A stretch of DNA of 64,000 bases, from positions 62,001-126,000 of the forward strand of contig CBFICB010000007.1 of the NCBI GenBank assembly GCA_965661005.1, given 5' to 3'. Origin of the DNA: UBA5109 sp965661005. GTDB taxonomy: Bacteria > Pseudomonadota > Gammaproteobacteria > Pseudomonadales > Pseudohongiellaceae. Positions 1 through 8,607 of this stretch are shown piece by piece; within the stretch, counting starts at the first letter, position 1, and the number at the start of each line of letters is the position of its first letter. The position numbers and the translations under genes were made by a program. The notes beneath the pieces are model-generated. The model saw only the letters and a program-made list of their open reading frames with translations. It did not search any database and had not been told where the DNA came from.

Positions 1-1496
1 CGGCCGGTTTTATGGCGGCCACTTACGGGCGCTTAACCGGTAAAGCCGGGGTGTGTTTGTCCACGCTGGGGCCGGGTGCGACCAATTTTGTTACGGCAGC
101 CGCTTATGCGCAATTAGGTGCCATGCCTATGCTGATGATTACCGGGCAGAAGCCCATCAAACGCAGCAAGCAGGGCCAGTTTCAGATCATCGATGTGGTC
201 GATATGATGCAGCCGATTACCAAGTATGCACGTCAAATCGTCAGCGCCGATAGAATTCCGTCCAAGGTGCGTGAAGCGTTTAGACGGGCTGAGGAAGAAA
301 GGCCCGGAGCAGCTTTACTGGAACTGCCTGAAGATATTGCGGCTGAAGAATCGAATGAAATGCCATTTACGGCGAGTATGGCCAGACGCCCTCTGGTTGG
401 AAAAAATTCAATTAACAAGGCCCTTGAGTATTTAACCAATGCCAAGCATCCGCTGATGTTGATCGGTGCGGCAGCAAACCGCAAAGTTACAGCCAAGATG
501 CTACGTCGTTTTGTTGAAAAACAAGGCATTCCCTTTATTACGACCCAGATGGGTAAGGGCGTGATCGATGAAAATAACCCTCTATGTATTGGCAATGCTG
601 CGCTGTCTGATGGTGACTTTTTACATCGGGCGATCAAAAAAGCCGATTTGATTATTAATGTTGGTCACGATGTGGTCGAGAAACCGCCATTTTTTATGCG
701 CCATGATGGCTTGAATGTGATTCATATTAATTTTAATTCTGCTGAAGTGGATCCCGTATATTTTCCACAGACTGAAATGATTGGTGATATAGCGAACAGT
801 ATCTGGCGCTTGAATGAAAGTCTGGTTCCACAGGAGAACTGGGATTTTTCTTATTTCATGAAAACGCGCGATGCCATGGATGAGCATACTCTTAAAGGCA
901 GCACGGATAATCGTTTCCCCATGTATCCCCAGCGTCTGGTCGCCGATGTGCGTAAGGTCATGGGTGAGGATGACATTATCGCGCTGGATAATGGCGTTTA
1001 TAAAATTTGGTTCGCCCGTAATTATCCAGCTTATAGTCCCAATACAGTGTTACTGGATAACGCACTTGCTTCAATGGGCGCAGGGTTGCCATCCGCCATG
1101 GCGGCCAAAATGGTGTGTCCTGATAAAAAAGTGCTCGCCATTTGTGGTGATGGCGGTTTCATGATGAATTCACAAGAGATTGAAACCGCGGTTCGGCTGA
1201 ATCTCGATTTGGTTGTGCTGATTTTAAACGATAGCGCCTATGGCATGATTAAATGGAAGCAGTCCAATATGGAATTTGATGATTTTGGTCTGGATTTCAA
1301 TAATCCGGATTTTGTTAAATATGCTGATAGCTATGGAGCCTTTGGTCACCGCCTAAGCAGCGCCGATGAATTGGCGCCTTTATTGCATGATTGTCTTGAG
1401 AAGGGTGGCGTGCATTTAATTGACGTCCCCGTAGATTACAGTGAGAATGACTTAATTTTGAATCATCAGTTGCCCGAGTTAAGCAAATCAATTTAA
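1..1496 (+). CDS. Acetolactate synthase large subunit-like ThDP enzyme (5' end outside window)
   Basis: The reading frame is already open at base 3 and the first methionine (base 12) lies inside the conserved N-terminal ThDP-binding region (AGFMAATYGRLTGK), so the true start is upstream of the window. The protein has the three-part POX/AHAS layout: Pyr domain (LSTLGPGATNF), central domain, and C-terminal PP domain with the ThDP motif GDGGFMMNSQEIETA near bases 1147-1190 followed by LILNDSAYG. The segment QPITKY and the C-terminal IDVPVDYSEN closely resemble catabolic AlsS-type acetolactate synthases, which condense two pyruvates to 2-acetolactate and carbon dioxide. No regulatory small subunit follows. 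An aldehyde dehydrogenase starts 38 bp downstream on the same strand, so a pyruvate/aldehyde catabolic role is as likely as branched-chain amino-acid synthesis. Family is confident; substrate is inference. Confidence 0.85.
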   Translation, partial: AGFMAATYGRLTGKAGVCLSTLGPGATNFVTAAAYAQLGAMPMLMITGQKPIKRSKQGQFQIIDVVDMMQPITKYARQIVSADRIPSKVREAFRRAEEERPGAALLELPEDIAAEESNEMPFTASMARRPLVGKNSINKALEYLTNAKHPLMLIGAAANRKVTAKMLRRFVEKQGIPFITTQMGKGVIDENNPLCIGNAALSDGDFLHRAIKKADLIINVGHDVVEKPPFFMRHDGLNVIHINFNSAEVDPVYFPQTEMIGDIANSIWRLNESLVPQENWDFSYFMKTRDAMDEHTLKGSTDNRFPMYPQRLVADVRKVMGEDDIIALDNGVYKIWFARNYPAYSPNTVLLDNALASMGAGLPSAMAAKMVCPDKKVLAICGDGGFMMNSQEIETAVRLNLDLVVLILNDSAYGMIKWKQSNMEFDDFGLDFNNPDFVKYADSYGAFGHRLSSADELAPLLHDCLEKGGVHLIDVPVDYSENDLILNHQLPELSKSI

Positions 1497-1534
1497 TTAA
1501 ATAATTCTAAAAGCATTAACAAGCAGGAAATATT

Positions 1535-2965
1535 ATGTTGCAAGAAAGCTATCCTTTTTACCTGGCAAACAAGGCTCTTAAACCTAATACCGATCTTGAC
1601 GTAATAGATAAATATACCGGCAAAGTCGCAACCAAGGTGGCTATGGCATCACCAGAGCATATTGATCAGGCCATTGCCGCAGCGGTCAAAGCGCAGCCAG
1701 CACTTAATGCCATGCCAGCCTATGAACGCCAGGCTATTCTTCATCATTGTGTACAGCGTTTTACCGAACGCAGCGAGGAATTGGCACAAGCCCTTTGTAT
1801 AGAAGCGGGTAAGCCCATCAAGGATTCAAGAGGAGAAGTCACCCGTTTAATTGATACTTTCCGTTTGGCCTCGGAGCGCTCTGTTCGTTTTAATGGCGAA
1901 GTGCAAAACCTTGAAATTTCACCACGTGCCAAGGGATATCGCGGCATGTTTCAACGCGTGCCAATCGGTCCTTGTTCGTTTATATCACCGTTTAATTTTC
2001 CATTGAATTTGGCCGCGCATAAAGTTGCACCGGCATTGGCTGTTGGCTGCTCTTTTGTGCTTAAACCCGCCAGCTTGACCCCAATTGGTGCATTAATTAT
2101 CGGCGAAGTTTTGGCAGAAACCGATATGCCGGAAGGGGCTTTTTCCATTTTGCCTTGTCGTCGTGATGGCGCTGAATTATTTACTACGGATGATCGTTTA
2201 AAACTATTGAGCTTTACCGGCTCACCGGCAGTGGGTTGGGATTTAAAGAAAAAGTCTGGTAAGAAAAAAGTGGTATTGGAACTGGGAGGCAATGCAGCCT
2301 GTGTCGTTGATAGTGACTGGGATCTTGAAGATGCGGTTGAGCGCGTGGTTTTTGGTGCATTTTATCAGAGCGGACAAAGCTGTATTGGTGTGCAGCGTAT
2401 TATTGTGCACGAAGATGTGTATGAAGAATTCAGAGACAAACTGGTCGCCAAAACCAAGACACTGATCATGGGTGACCCGAAAAATGAAGATACCTTTATC
2501 GGCCCAATGATTTCTGAAGGAGAAGCTGAACGCTTACAAAACTGGATTGATCAGGCAGCAGCAGCGGGCGCTGATATTCTGTGTGGAGGTCAGCGTGAAG
2601 GTACCATGCTGCCAGCGACTTTATTAGAGAATGTACCAAAAGATCAGCCCATTTGTACTGAAGAAGCTTTTGGTCCGGTTGCTGTTATGAGCAAATTCAG
2701 TGACTTTGATGAGGCACTGGATATGGTGAATGACAGTCAGTTCGGCCTGCAAGCCGGTATTTTTACCAAGGATCTTTATAAAGCACACAAGGCCTGGGAT
2801 ACGCTGGATGTGGGCGGTGTGGTTATCGGTGATGTACCGTCCTATCGGGTGGATAATATGCCTTATGGCGGCGTCAAAGAAAGTGGCCTCGGACGAGAAG
2901 GGGTTCGCTTTGCCATGGAAGACATGTCCGAGCTGCGCAATATGGTGATCAGGAATCCCTTTTAA
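1535..2965 (+). CDS. NAD(P)-dependent aldehyde dehydrogenase
   Basis: 476 residues, full length for the ALDH superfamily. Visible motifs in order: the cofactor-binding segment ISPFNFPLNLAAHKVAPALA with the cofactor lysine in VLKPAS; LSFTGSPAVG; catalytic glutamate in LELGGNAACVV; catalytic cysteine in QSGQSCIGVQR; and EEAFGPVAVMS near the C-terminus. It oxidises an aldehyde to the acid (or acyl derivative) in the cytoplasm. A purine-rich AGCAGGAAA lies just before the ATG. It follows the acetolactate synthase-like gene by 38 bp and is probably co-transcribed with it. The substrate cannot be read from sequence; glyceraldehyde, lactaldehyde or a C4 aldehyde are possible. Confidence 0.9.
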   Translation: MLQESYPFYLANKALKPNTDLDVIDKYTGKVATKVAMASPEHIDQAIAAAVKAQPALNAMPAYERQAILHHCVQRFTERSEELAQALCIEAGKPIKDSRGEVTRLIDTFRLASERSVRFNGEVQNLEISPRAKGYRGMFQRVPIGPCSFISPFNFPLNLAAHKVAPALAVGCSFVLKPASLTPIGALIIGEVLAETDMPEGAFSILPCRRDGAELFTTDDRLKLLSFTGSPAVGWDLKKKSGKKKVVLELGGNAACVVDSDWDLEDAVERVVFGAFYQSGQSCIGVQRIIVHEDVYEEFRDKLVAKTKTLIMGDPKNEDTFIGPMISEGEAERLQNWIDQAAAAGADILCGGQREGTMLPATLLENVPKDQPICTEEAFGPVAVMSKFSDFDEALDMVNDSQFGLQAGIFTKDLYKAHKAWDTLDVGGVVIGDVPSYRVDNMPYGGVKESGLGREGVRFAMEDMSELRNMVIRNPF

Positions 2966-2977
2966 AAAAAAGGTCGC

Positions 2978-3556
2978 TTACAGCCCGGGTTGAATGGTGG
3001 TATTCGGGTCAATTGTAAATGACGTCATATTGTGATGGCTATGCATAGGATCAATAGCGGCCATCAATATGGGATGAGAAGGCCAGGCTTTGTCTCTAAC
3101 CAGAAGCAGAGGGCGCTTGCAGTTTCTTACCAGTTGCCAGCTATCTTGTGACAGGATGTGTCGGTCTTCCTGAGAAGAGCCGTTGACGTGTTGTATGACC
3201 AGATCAACATCATATTCCTCAGCTTCCTGCGCTATCTGTTCATAACGCGGATATGCCCAGTGAATTTTACTTTCTACCTGGTAGCCATTGGCAGCAAGTT
3301 TGTCGGCAACTTTGGCCAGGCGTGCTTCAAGGTTATTAACATATTCCTTACGAACTTCTACTTCATCTTTGGCGAAGCTGGAATAGCTCTCGTGCAGATA
3401 CTCCTCGAAACCACAGCCAATTAAAATAATTTGAGTCTGGCTTTTATCGGAAATAAACCTAAAGGCCTTTTCAAGTTCTATAGGAAAATCATCAGGCCCT
3501 TGACGAAAATCTTCGTAAACATCGAGTACTATCAATATCTTGTTCTTTGAGCTCAT
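2978..3556 (-). CDS. Universal stress protein, C-terminally shortened
   Basis: 192 residues. The first about 155 residues form one Usp domain: an N-terminal beta strand (KILIVLDVY), a variable middle, DLVIQHVNG, and the closing segment WQLVRNCKRPLLLVRDKAWP. In tandem-domain Usp proteins (UspE type, about 300 residues) that closing segment leads directly into a second domain beginning like PILMAAIDPMHSHH. Here the second domain begins but stops after about 30 residues with an unrelated tail (TIDPNTTIQPGL). The gene ends only 12 bp from the convergent aldehyde dehydrogenase, consistent with a deletion that removed domain two. A single-domain protein could still bind ATP and dimerise. No start ambiguity: ATG, with a divergent permease gene 291 bp away. 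Confidence 0.75.
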   Translation of the reverse strand: MSSKNKILIVLDVYEDFRQGPDDFPIELEKAFRFISDKSQTQIILIGCGFEEYLHESYSSFAKDEVEVRKEYVNNLEARLAKVADKLAANGYQVESKIHWAYPRYEQIAQEAEEYDVDLVIQHVNGSSQEDRHILSQDSWQLVRNCKRPLLLVRDKAWPSHPILMAAIDPMHSHHNMTSFTIDPNTTIQPGL

Positions 3557-3847
3557 TAATTCACTCCACTGTAAATTCTTTCTGGCTATGCAATAACTGC
3601 TCGGAATTCTAGTATGGCAAATTCCACAAGCCTATATTTGCTTGATAGAGTTTCGAATGTTCTTGAATACCCATGTGAGAACTATTAGTATCTCACTTTC
3701 AAAATTACAGGTATATCTGAAGGTTATCCCTTTATTTTTTATAATAATCCAAAGGCTGAATTCTTTTATATGAATGTCGGCATCTAAGAATTGAGCGTTG
3801 AGAAATCGACCAAATAAATGAAATTGAGATTGAGGTAGTTACATATT

Positions 3848-5188
3848 ATGGAAACACTTGTTTGGAATAATGAAATGTTGGTTTCCGCGATCATTTTGGT
3901 CGTCACTTTCGGCGCTATTTTTACTGAAGGTGTGCACGGTGTACATCGCGTCAAATCTGCGATGGCCGGTGCAGCAGCCATGATTCTTGCAGGTCAAATA
4001 TTTGGGTTTTATAACCCGGAAGAAGCTGTTGAAGCGATTGACTGGAATGTGGTGTTCCTTCTTGGCGGCATGATGACTATTGTCGCTATCATGATTCCTA
4101 CCGGTGGTTTCCAGCAATTGGCCTACAAGATTGCCGACTTCAGTAAGGGGCGTCTATTCCTTTTACTTGCCATGATGGGCACGCTGGTTACGGTACTTTC
4201 ATTATTACTGGATAACGTTACTACCGTGGTTATCTTTGGACCTCTTATTATCCTGATTTGCCAGTCTCTGCGCGTGAGTGCCATTCCTTTCTTGCTGGCT
4301 GCAGCATTGTTGTCTGATACTGGTGGTGTCGCCACTCTGGTAGGCGATCCTCCTAATTTAATGATTGGCTCTGCAGCAGATATTGATTTTGTCACTTTTG
4401 CTGTACACATGTTCCCTATGGTCTTTGTTGCTTGGGTAGCCATTTTGTTTTTTCTTCGTATATTGTTCAAAAAGGAGCTGTCAGTAACACCAGCAGAATT
4501 AAATTTAACCGATAGAGAACCCTTGTCAGATCCAAAGACATGGTATGGTGCTTTGGCTGTACTGGGAATTATGGTTATTGGTTTTATTATGCATAACAGC
4601 TTGCATTGGGAGCCCTGGTTTGTCACTGCTATAGGTTTAACCTTATTGGTCTTTATCAGTAAGGATATTGATCTGGAAGAAAGTTTTGCTGAGATTGAAC
4701 TTGCCTTGCTGATGTTCTTTATTTCCTTGTTTATCATTGTCGGCGGCGTCGAGCACAGTGAATTCCTGATGTACATCGGTCAGTTTGTGATTCCTTTTGT
4801 TGAAGATTACGGTCTTTTGACTACATGTATTATCTTGTTATGGGTGGCAGCAATCATGTCAGCTGCTATTGATAATATTCCGTTTACTGCTGCCATGATT
4901 CCTATTATTTTGGGTATGGAAGCACAAGGCATTAATGTTTCACCTCTGTGGTGGGCTTTGGCGGCTGGTGTTGGTATGGGTGGTAATGGAACTCATTTAG
5001 GCTCAACGGCTAATGTATTTATCGTGACTATTTCTGAGAAAATGGCCAAGGACCAGGGAGATCCGAGTTTAGCGATTACACCAGGATTATGGTTTAGAAA
5101 AGGCCTGCCCGTTATGCTTATTACATTGGTAATTTGTACGCTTATTATGACGGTATTCTTCCCCTTCTTTGAAAATTCAGGGGTTTAA
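3848..5188 (+). CDS. ArsB/NhaD-superfamily (P-permease/SLC13-type) membrane ion transporter
   Basis: 446 residues with about 11-12 hydrophobic segments. Hallmarks of the ArsB/NhaD family are visible in both halves: WNVVFLLGGMMTIVAIM, LLDNVTTVVIFGPL followed by GGVATLVGDPPNLMIGSAAD in the first half; AAIDNIPFTAAMIPI and GMGGNGTHLGSTANV in the second. Members move sodium/protons, arsenite or organic acids. The mix here most resembles the P-protein (OCA2-like) permease branch, so NhaD-type Na+/H+ exchange is only a guess. Transcribed alone from a 290-bp divergent region shared with the Usp gene and followed by a clear rho-independent terminator. Confidence 0.85.
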   Translation: METLVWNNEMLVSAIILVVTFGAIFTEGVHGVHRVKSAMAGAAAMILAGQIFGFYNPEEAVEAIDWNVVFLLGGMMTIVAIMIPTGGFQQLAYKIADFSKGRLFLLLAMMGTLVTVLSLLLDNVTTVVIFGPLIILICQSLRVSAIPFLLAAALLSDTGGVATLVGDPPNLMIGSAADIDFVTFAVHMFPMVFVAWVAILFFLRILFKKELSVTPAELNLTDREPLSDPKTWYGALAVLGIMVIGFIMHNSLHWEPWFVTAIGLTLLVFISKDIDLEESFAEIELALLMFFISLFIIVGGVEHSEFLMYIGQFVIPFVEDYGLLTTCIILLWVAAIMSAAIDNIPFTAAMIPIILGMEAQGINVSPLWWALAAGVGMGGNGTHLGSTANVFIVTISEKMAKDQGDPSLAITPGLWFRKGLPVMLITLVICTLIMTVFFPFFENSGV

Positions 5189-5259
5189 TCACGGTTAAAT
5201 AATTTTTTGGGAAGGTAACAATTACTTAATTATTACTATAATAAGTATTCACACCAGAA

Positions 5260-5296
5260 ATGGGTGGCAATTACAAAGTTGCCGCCCATTTTTTTT
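5260..5296 (+). terminator. Rho-independent terminator of the permease gene
   Basis: An 11-bp stem, ATGGGTGGCAA (5260-5270) with TTGCCGCCCAT (5279-5289), contains one G-T wobble. It has an 8-nt loop and is followed by a run of eight T. It lies about 70 bp after the permease stop codon. Confidence 0.85.
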
Positions 5297-5448
5297 GCCG
5301 GATTGGACCTTTACAACTAAGCGACTTATACAATCTCTTAATACTCCTCATAATTGAGAGTTCTCTATTTAGAGAATTCCCAGAACACGTTACACTTTAT
5401 ACTTTACAGAGTTACTATAATAGCCAAGCAAAGTAAGTTGATACCCTT

Positions 5449-6183
5449 ATGCTGCAAATAAGTTCTCTTTCCGATACTGGCCTTGTTCGCTCGACGAATG
5501 AGGACTTTTATTTATTCAGTAGAGAAAATCGCATTATTATTATTGCTGATGGTGTGGGTGGTCATGATTATGGTGAAGTCGCCAGCAGCCTGGCAGCAGA
5601 AAGTGCTTATGCCTTATTGGAAAATGAATTTGATGATGATAATCAGCTCAATGTTGAAGATCCCATCAAGCTGTTAAATAAAGCCATTGTTTTTGCCAAT
5701 CAGAAAGTTATTGAAATGAAAGTGCAAAAGCCATCTCATCAACAGATGGGAACGACATTAACCTGTATTTATGTCGATGATGACTTTGTTTATTTTTCCT
5801 ATATCGGGGATTCCCGGCTTTATCATATCTCTTTACAAGAAAATAAAATTTCTCAGTTGACAGTCGATCATACGCTTTCACAGAATAAGCTTAACCAGAA
5901 TCTGGTGCCTAAGTTACATGCTCGCGCCAATCATGTGCTGACACGGATGGTTGGAGGGGGCAATAGTATCAATCCAGGCTATGGGAAATATTCATTGCAA
6001 AAAGGCGACATGCTACTTACCTGTACTGATGGGCTTTCTGATCTGGTTTCCAGTGAGAATATTTTACAAACGATAGTAGACAATAAAGACGAAAAGGATA
6101 AATGCCTGCAACAATTATTGGATCAAGTTAAAAAGCAAGGAGCCAGAGATAATATAACGGTTGTATTGGCGAGTTTGGAATAA
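5449..6183 (+). CDS. PP2C-family protein serine/threonine phosphatase
   Basis: 244 residues, the size of Stp1/PrpC-type bacterial PP2C phosphatases. Metal-binding and catalytic motifs are all present in order: GLVRSTNEDFYLF (Arg and Asp ligands), IIADGVGGHDYGE, GTTLTCIYVDDD, FSYIGDSRLY, LTCTDGLSDLV and the closing RDNITVVLASLE. It would remove phosphate from Ser/Thr residues in the cytoplasm using Mn/Mg. A kinase gene lies convergent and only 44 bp away, so the two very likely act on the same targets. No signal peptide or membrane segment. Confidence 0.92.
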   Translation: MLQISSLSDTGLVRSTNEDFYLFSRENRIIIIADGVGGHDYGEVASSLAAESAYALLENEFDDDNQLNVEDPIKLLNKAIVFANQKVIEMKVQKPSHQQMGTTLTCIYVDDDFVYFSYIGDSRLYHISLQENKISQLTVDHTLSQNKLNQNLVPKLHARANHVLTRMVGGGNSINPGYGKYSLQKGDMLLTCTDGLSDLVSSENILQTIVDNKDEKDKCLQQLLDQVKKQGARDNITVVLASLE

Positions 6184-6185
6184 TA

Positions 6186-6233
6186 CTCGATATAAGTCTC
6201 GATTTAATTCTCGGTTTAACTCTTGATTTAACT
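6186..6233. repeat. Four tandem copies of a 12-bp unit between phosphatase and kinase genes
   Basis: Units CTCGATATAAGT, CTCGATTTAATT, CTCGGTTTAACT and CTTGATTTAACT run head to tail from 6186 to 6233. The last copy supplies the stop codon of the minus-strand kinase gene (6228-6230). The repeat begins 2 bp after the phosphatase stop codon. No obvious hairpin, so it does not look like a terminator. Confidence 0.9.
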
Positions 6234-7175
6234 CAGCCAGCCTTCCTGCAATAAACGTATTAATTCAAGGGCACTTGGTATGCGATCTTCAGGTTTTTTC
6301 TTTAGACAGCCCATCGTTGCTTTTTCAAGTAATGGGGGAATTTTGAGTTTGCTAACTTCAGAAGGTGGCAGTGGTTCCTGGTTTTTTACCCTATCGATCA
6401 TCTTATCCATTGTATCTCCGGTCGAAGGGTTAGTGCCTGTCAGGATTTCATAAAGAATAGTCCCAAGGCTATATATATCTGTACGACCATCAAGGTTGGG
6501 GTCTTTATCGATTTGTTCCGGTGACATATGAATAATCGTGCCCTGTAACTTGCCACGCCGGGTAATACTCAGCTCATCCGATAAGGTATCTATAATGTCA
6601 TTTGCTAGAGGAGCGTCGCTACCATCCTTCTTCCATACTTTTGCGAGTCCCCAATCCATTAACACCACTTCACCAAAGGGGCCGACAAGTATATTTTCCG
6701 GTTTGATATCACGATGCACCACGCCATGCGCATGGGCAAATTCCAAAGCATAGGCCACCTGCACGATGACATCGATTAACTGGCTTAAGTCATAACGTTC
6801 TCGGTAATCCAGAATTTCTCGAAGGGTATAGCCATGGACTAGCTTCATGGTGAAGTAGTAATGGCCTTTAGTATTTCGACCTAGCTCATAAGTTGGAATC
6901 GTATTAGGATGCTGCAGCATTGCGCTAACGCGGGCCTCTCTTAAAAAGCGCTGGTTCTCAATGGGATCATCAGCAAATTCAGGCAATAAAGACTTGTAAC
7001 AAATAACACGGGATAAATGTAAATCCTTGCAGGCCTGAATAAGGCATTTACCACCTTTAGCGATGGTTTTGAAATAAGCATAGCGCGTGTTTATATTGAT
7101 TTTTTCAGGCAAAGCCTTATCAGTATCTTCAAGATAAACTGATGCATACTCTTGTTGTAAGGCAGGAAATTTCAT
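6228..7175 (-). CDS. Serine/threonine protein kinase (Hanks type, cytosolic, kinase domain only)
   Basis: 315 residues, essentially just a kinase domain. Present: a degenerate glycine-rich loop (TIAKGGKCLIQACKD), catalytic loop VVHRDIKPENILVG, metal-binding LMDWGLAKV (DWG in place of DFG, common in bacterial kinases), MSPEQI activation-segment end, and RTDIYSLGTILYEILTG. The candidate ATP-anchoring lysine is in VICYKSLLP. No transmembrane helix or PASTA/other sensor domain follows, unlike PknB-type kinases, so the input signal must come through a partner. Convergent with a PP2C phosphatase, forming a kinase/phosphatase pair. Confidence 0.9.
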   Translation of the reverse strand: MKFPALQQEYASVYLEDTDKALPEKININTRYAYFKTIAKGGKCLIQACKDLHLSRVICYKSLLPEFADDPIENQRFLREARVSAMLQHPNTIPTYELGRNTKGHYYFTMKLVHGYTLREILDYRERYDLSQLIDVIVQVAYALEFAHAHGVVHRDIKPENILVGPFGEVVLMDWGLAKVWKKDGSDAPLANDIIDTLSDELSITRRGKLQGTIIHMSPEQIDKDPNLDGRTDIYSLGTILYEILTGTNPSTGDTMDKMIDRVKNQEPLPPSEVSKLKIPPLLEKATMGCLKKKPEDRIPSALELIRLLQEGWLS

Positions 7176-7241
7176 GTTGCTAGTTTGACAGAATTAAAGC
7201 TTGATCCCAATACTTTAAGTCACAGCAATTTGTTAAATCCC

Positions 7242-7270
7242 AAAAAAAGGGCCTGCAAGCAGGCCCTTTT
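7242..7270 (-). terminator. Rho-independent terminator of the glutamine synthetase gene
   Basis: Stem GGGCCTG/CAGGCCC (7249-7255 with 7260-7266) with a four-base loop, followed on the minus strand by seven T (bases 7242-7248). The complementary A/T flanks make it potentially bidirectional, which would also shield the kinase region. Confidence 0.85.
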
Positions 7271-7285
7271 GATAGTTAAGCAATG

Positions 7286-8299
7286 CTAACCAGCTTCTTT
7301 TGTGGTTTTCACAATTGCAGCTGCAACTTTATAGGGATCAGCGTTTGAAGCAGGACGACGGTCTTCCAGTCGACCAATCCAGCCATCTTCCATGGTGCTA
7401 ACCGGAATACGGATTGAGGCACCACGATCTGATACACCATAACTGAACTGCTCAATTGACTGAGTCTCATGAGCTCCTGTCAGGCGTTGGTCATTTGCGT
7501 CACCATAGACGGAGATATGACGCTCAATGTTTTTGCCAAATTCTTCGCAGATTTTGGTGAAAGTTTCTTCCTTACCGGAAGTACGCATTTCTTCATTGGA
7601 GAAGTTGGCATGCATGCCGGAACCATTCCAGTCAGTATCACCCAAAGGTTTAGGGTGGTATTCAACAGCCAGACCATATTTTTCGGCAGTACGTTCAAGG
7701 ATATAACGAGATAACCAAATTTCATCACCTGCACGCTTGGCGCCCTTGGCGAAAATCTGATATTCCCATTGACCAGGAGCTACTTCTGCATTGATGCCTT
7801 CAACATTAAGGCCAGCTTCAAGACAAGCATCCAGATGCTCTTCAATCAGGTTGCGGCAATGTGCATTCTTGGCACCTACTGAGCAGTAATAAGGACCTTG
7901 CGGGGGAGGATAACCACCTGCAGGGAAACCGGGTGGTAGGTTAGTTTCAGGATCCCAGAGGAAATACTCTTGTTCAAAACCAAACCAGAAATCTGTATCG
8001 TCTTCAGCCTCATCGATAGTGGCACGGCCATTAGATTCATGTGGAGTACCATCGGCATTCATCACTTCACACATGACCAGATAAGCGCTTGTACGATCAG
8101 GGTCAGGAATGATAAAAACTGGTTTTAAAATACAGTCTGATGAACCACCAGGGGCTTGTTCGGTTGAGCTGCCATCGAATACCCAATTTGGGCATTCTTC
8201 AAGGGTGCCACCAAAGTCTGATCTGACCATTGTTTTGCCACGCAAGCTTTGCGTTGGCTTGTAGCCGTCTAACCAGATATATTCCAACTTGCTTTTCAT
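7286..8299 (-). CDS. Glutamine synthetase, type II (eukaryotic-type, glnII-like)
   Basis: 337 residues, the length of the short GSII family rather than the about 470-residue bacterial GSI. Starts with the beta-grasp segment LEYIWLDGYKPTQSLRGKT and carries WVFDGSSTEQAPGGSSDC, WFGFEQEYFLWD, GQWEYQIF, WNGSGMHANFS (with active-site residues) and DRGASIRIP. It makes glutamine from glutamate, ammonia and ATP in the cytoplasm. GSII is known from eukaryotes and some bacteria (rhizobia, Frankia, actinomycetes, some proteobacteria) and is not controlled by GlnE adenylylation; no adenylylation-site region of GSI is present. Single-gene transcript with its own terminator; upstream sequence shows a sigma-54-like promoter and two NtrC-like dyads. 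SD-like AGGAGT precedes the ATG. Confidence 0.93.
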   Translation of the reverse strand: MKSKLEYIWLDGYKPTQSLRGKTMVRSDFGGTLEECPNWVFDGSSTEQAPGGSSDCILKPVFIIPDPDRTSAYLVMCEVMNADGTPHESNGRATIDEAEDDTDFWFGFEQEYFLWDPETNLPPGFPAGGYPPPQGPYYCSVGAKNAHCRNLIEEHLDACLEAGLNVEGINAEVAPGQWEYQIFAKGAKRAGDEIWLSRYILERTAEKYGLAVEYHPKPLGDTDWNGSGMHANFSNEEMRTSGKEETFTKICEEFGKNIERHISVYGDANDQRLTGAHETQSIEQFSYGVSDRGASIRIPVSTMEDGWIGRLEDRRPASNADPYKVAAAIVKTTKEAG

Positions 8300-8361
8300 G
8301 ATGAGTTTTACTCCTTAGTAAAGATTTCTAAAAGGTTTGCTAGTATTCGCCATTTGTCTTC

Positions 8362-8377
8362 TGCAAAAATCGTTCCC
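8362..8377 (-). promoter_or_regulatory. Candidate sigma-54 (-24/-12) promoter of the GSII gene
   Basis: Minus-strand sequence GGGAACGATTTTTGCA has GG and GC elements exactly 10 bases apart and differs at two positions from the core TGGCACG-N4-TTGCA. It lies about 63 bp upstream of the glutamine synthetase start, leaving a normal leader. Prediction from pattern only. Confidence 0.5.
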
Positions 8378-8528
8378 AAAATTACCCGAGTTATATATAT
8401 TTTTCATTTCTGGCTCGGTGGGAGGGCAGAACAGCGAAGTATAAAGGATTGTTCTATTTATGCCAGTTTACTGCGGTATTTGAAAAAACATTTATCAGGG
8501 CAAAACAACACTAATTCGTATCATATTG

Positions 8529-8565
8529 CGCATTAAAAAGGTGCGTGACGCAATATTATGGTGCG
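8529..8565. promoter_or_regulatory. Two NtrC-like dyads upstream of the GSII gene
   Basis: Two 17-bp dyads of the form CGCA-N9-TGCG: CGCATTAAAAAGGTGCG (8529-8545) and CGCAATATTATGGTGCG (8549-8565). Both end in GGTGCG like the right half of NtrC sites (TGCACY-N5-RGTGCA). Their centres are 20 bp apart, about two helical turns, and sit about 170-190 bp upstream of the putative sigma-54 element, a usual enhancer distance. The left halves match the consensus only partly. The rest of the 8300-8607 gap shows no convincing gene. Confidence 0.4.
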
Positions 8566-8607
8566 TTAATTGATGATCGCTAATTCACTGGATCTAATTT
8601 TTGTGCC

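Noticed and set aside
4123..4776. 217-residue minus-strand open frame
   Set aside because: It lies wholly inside the ArsB/NhaD permease gene, is low in hydrophobic helices and has no family resemblance; it is a shadow of the coding strand.
5390..5421. Promoter for the PP2C phosphatase (TATAAT at 5416-5421)
   Set aside because: A perfect -10 is present but no -35 lies at an acceptable distance, so it was not listed as a feature.
8354..8536. 60-residue plus-strand frame upstream of glutamine synthetase
   Set aside because: No Shine-Dalgarno or recognisable composition, and it overlaps the predicted sigma-54 promoter of the GSII gene.
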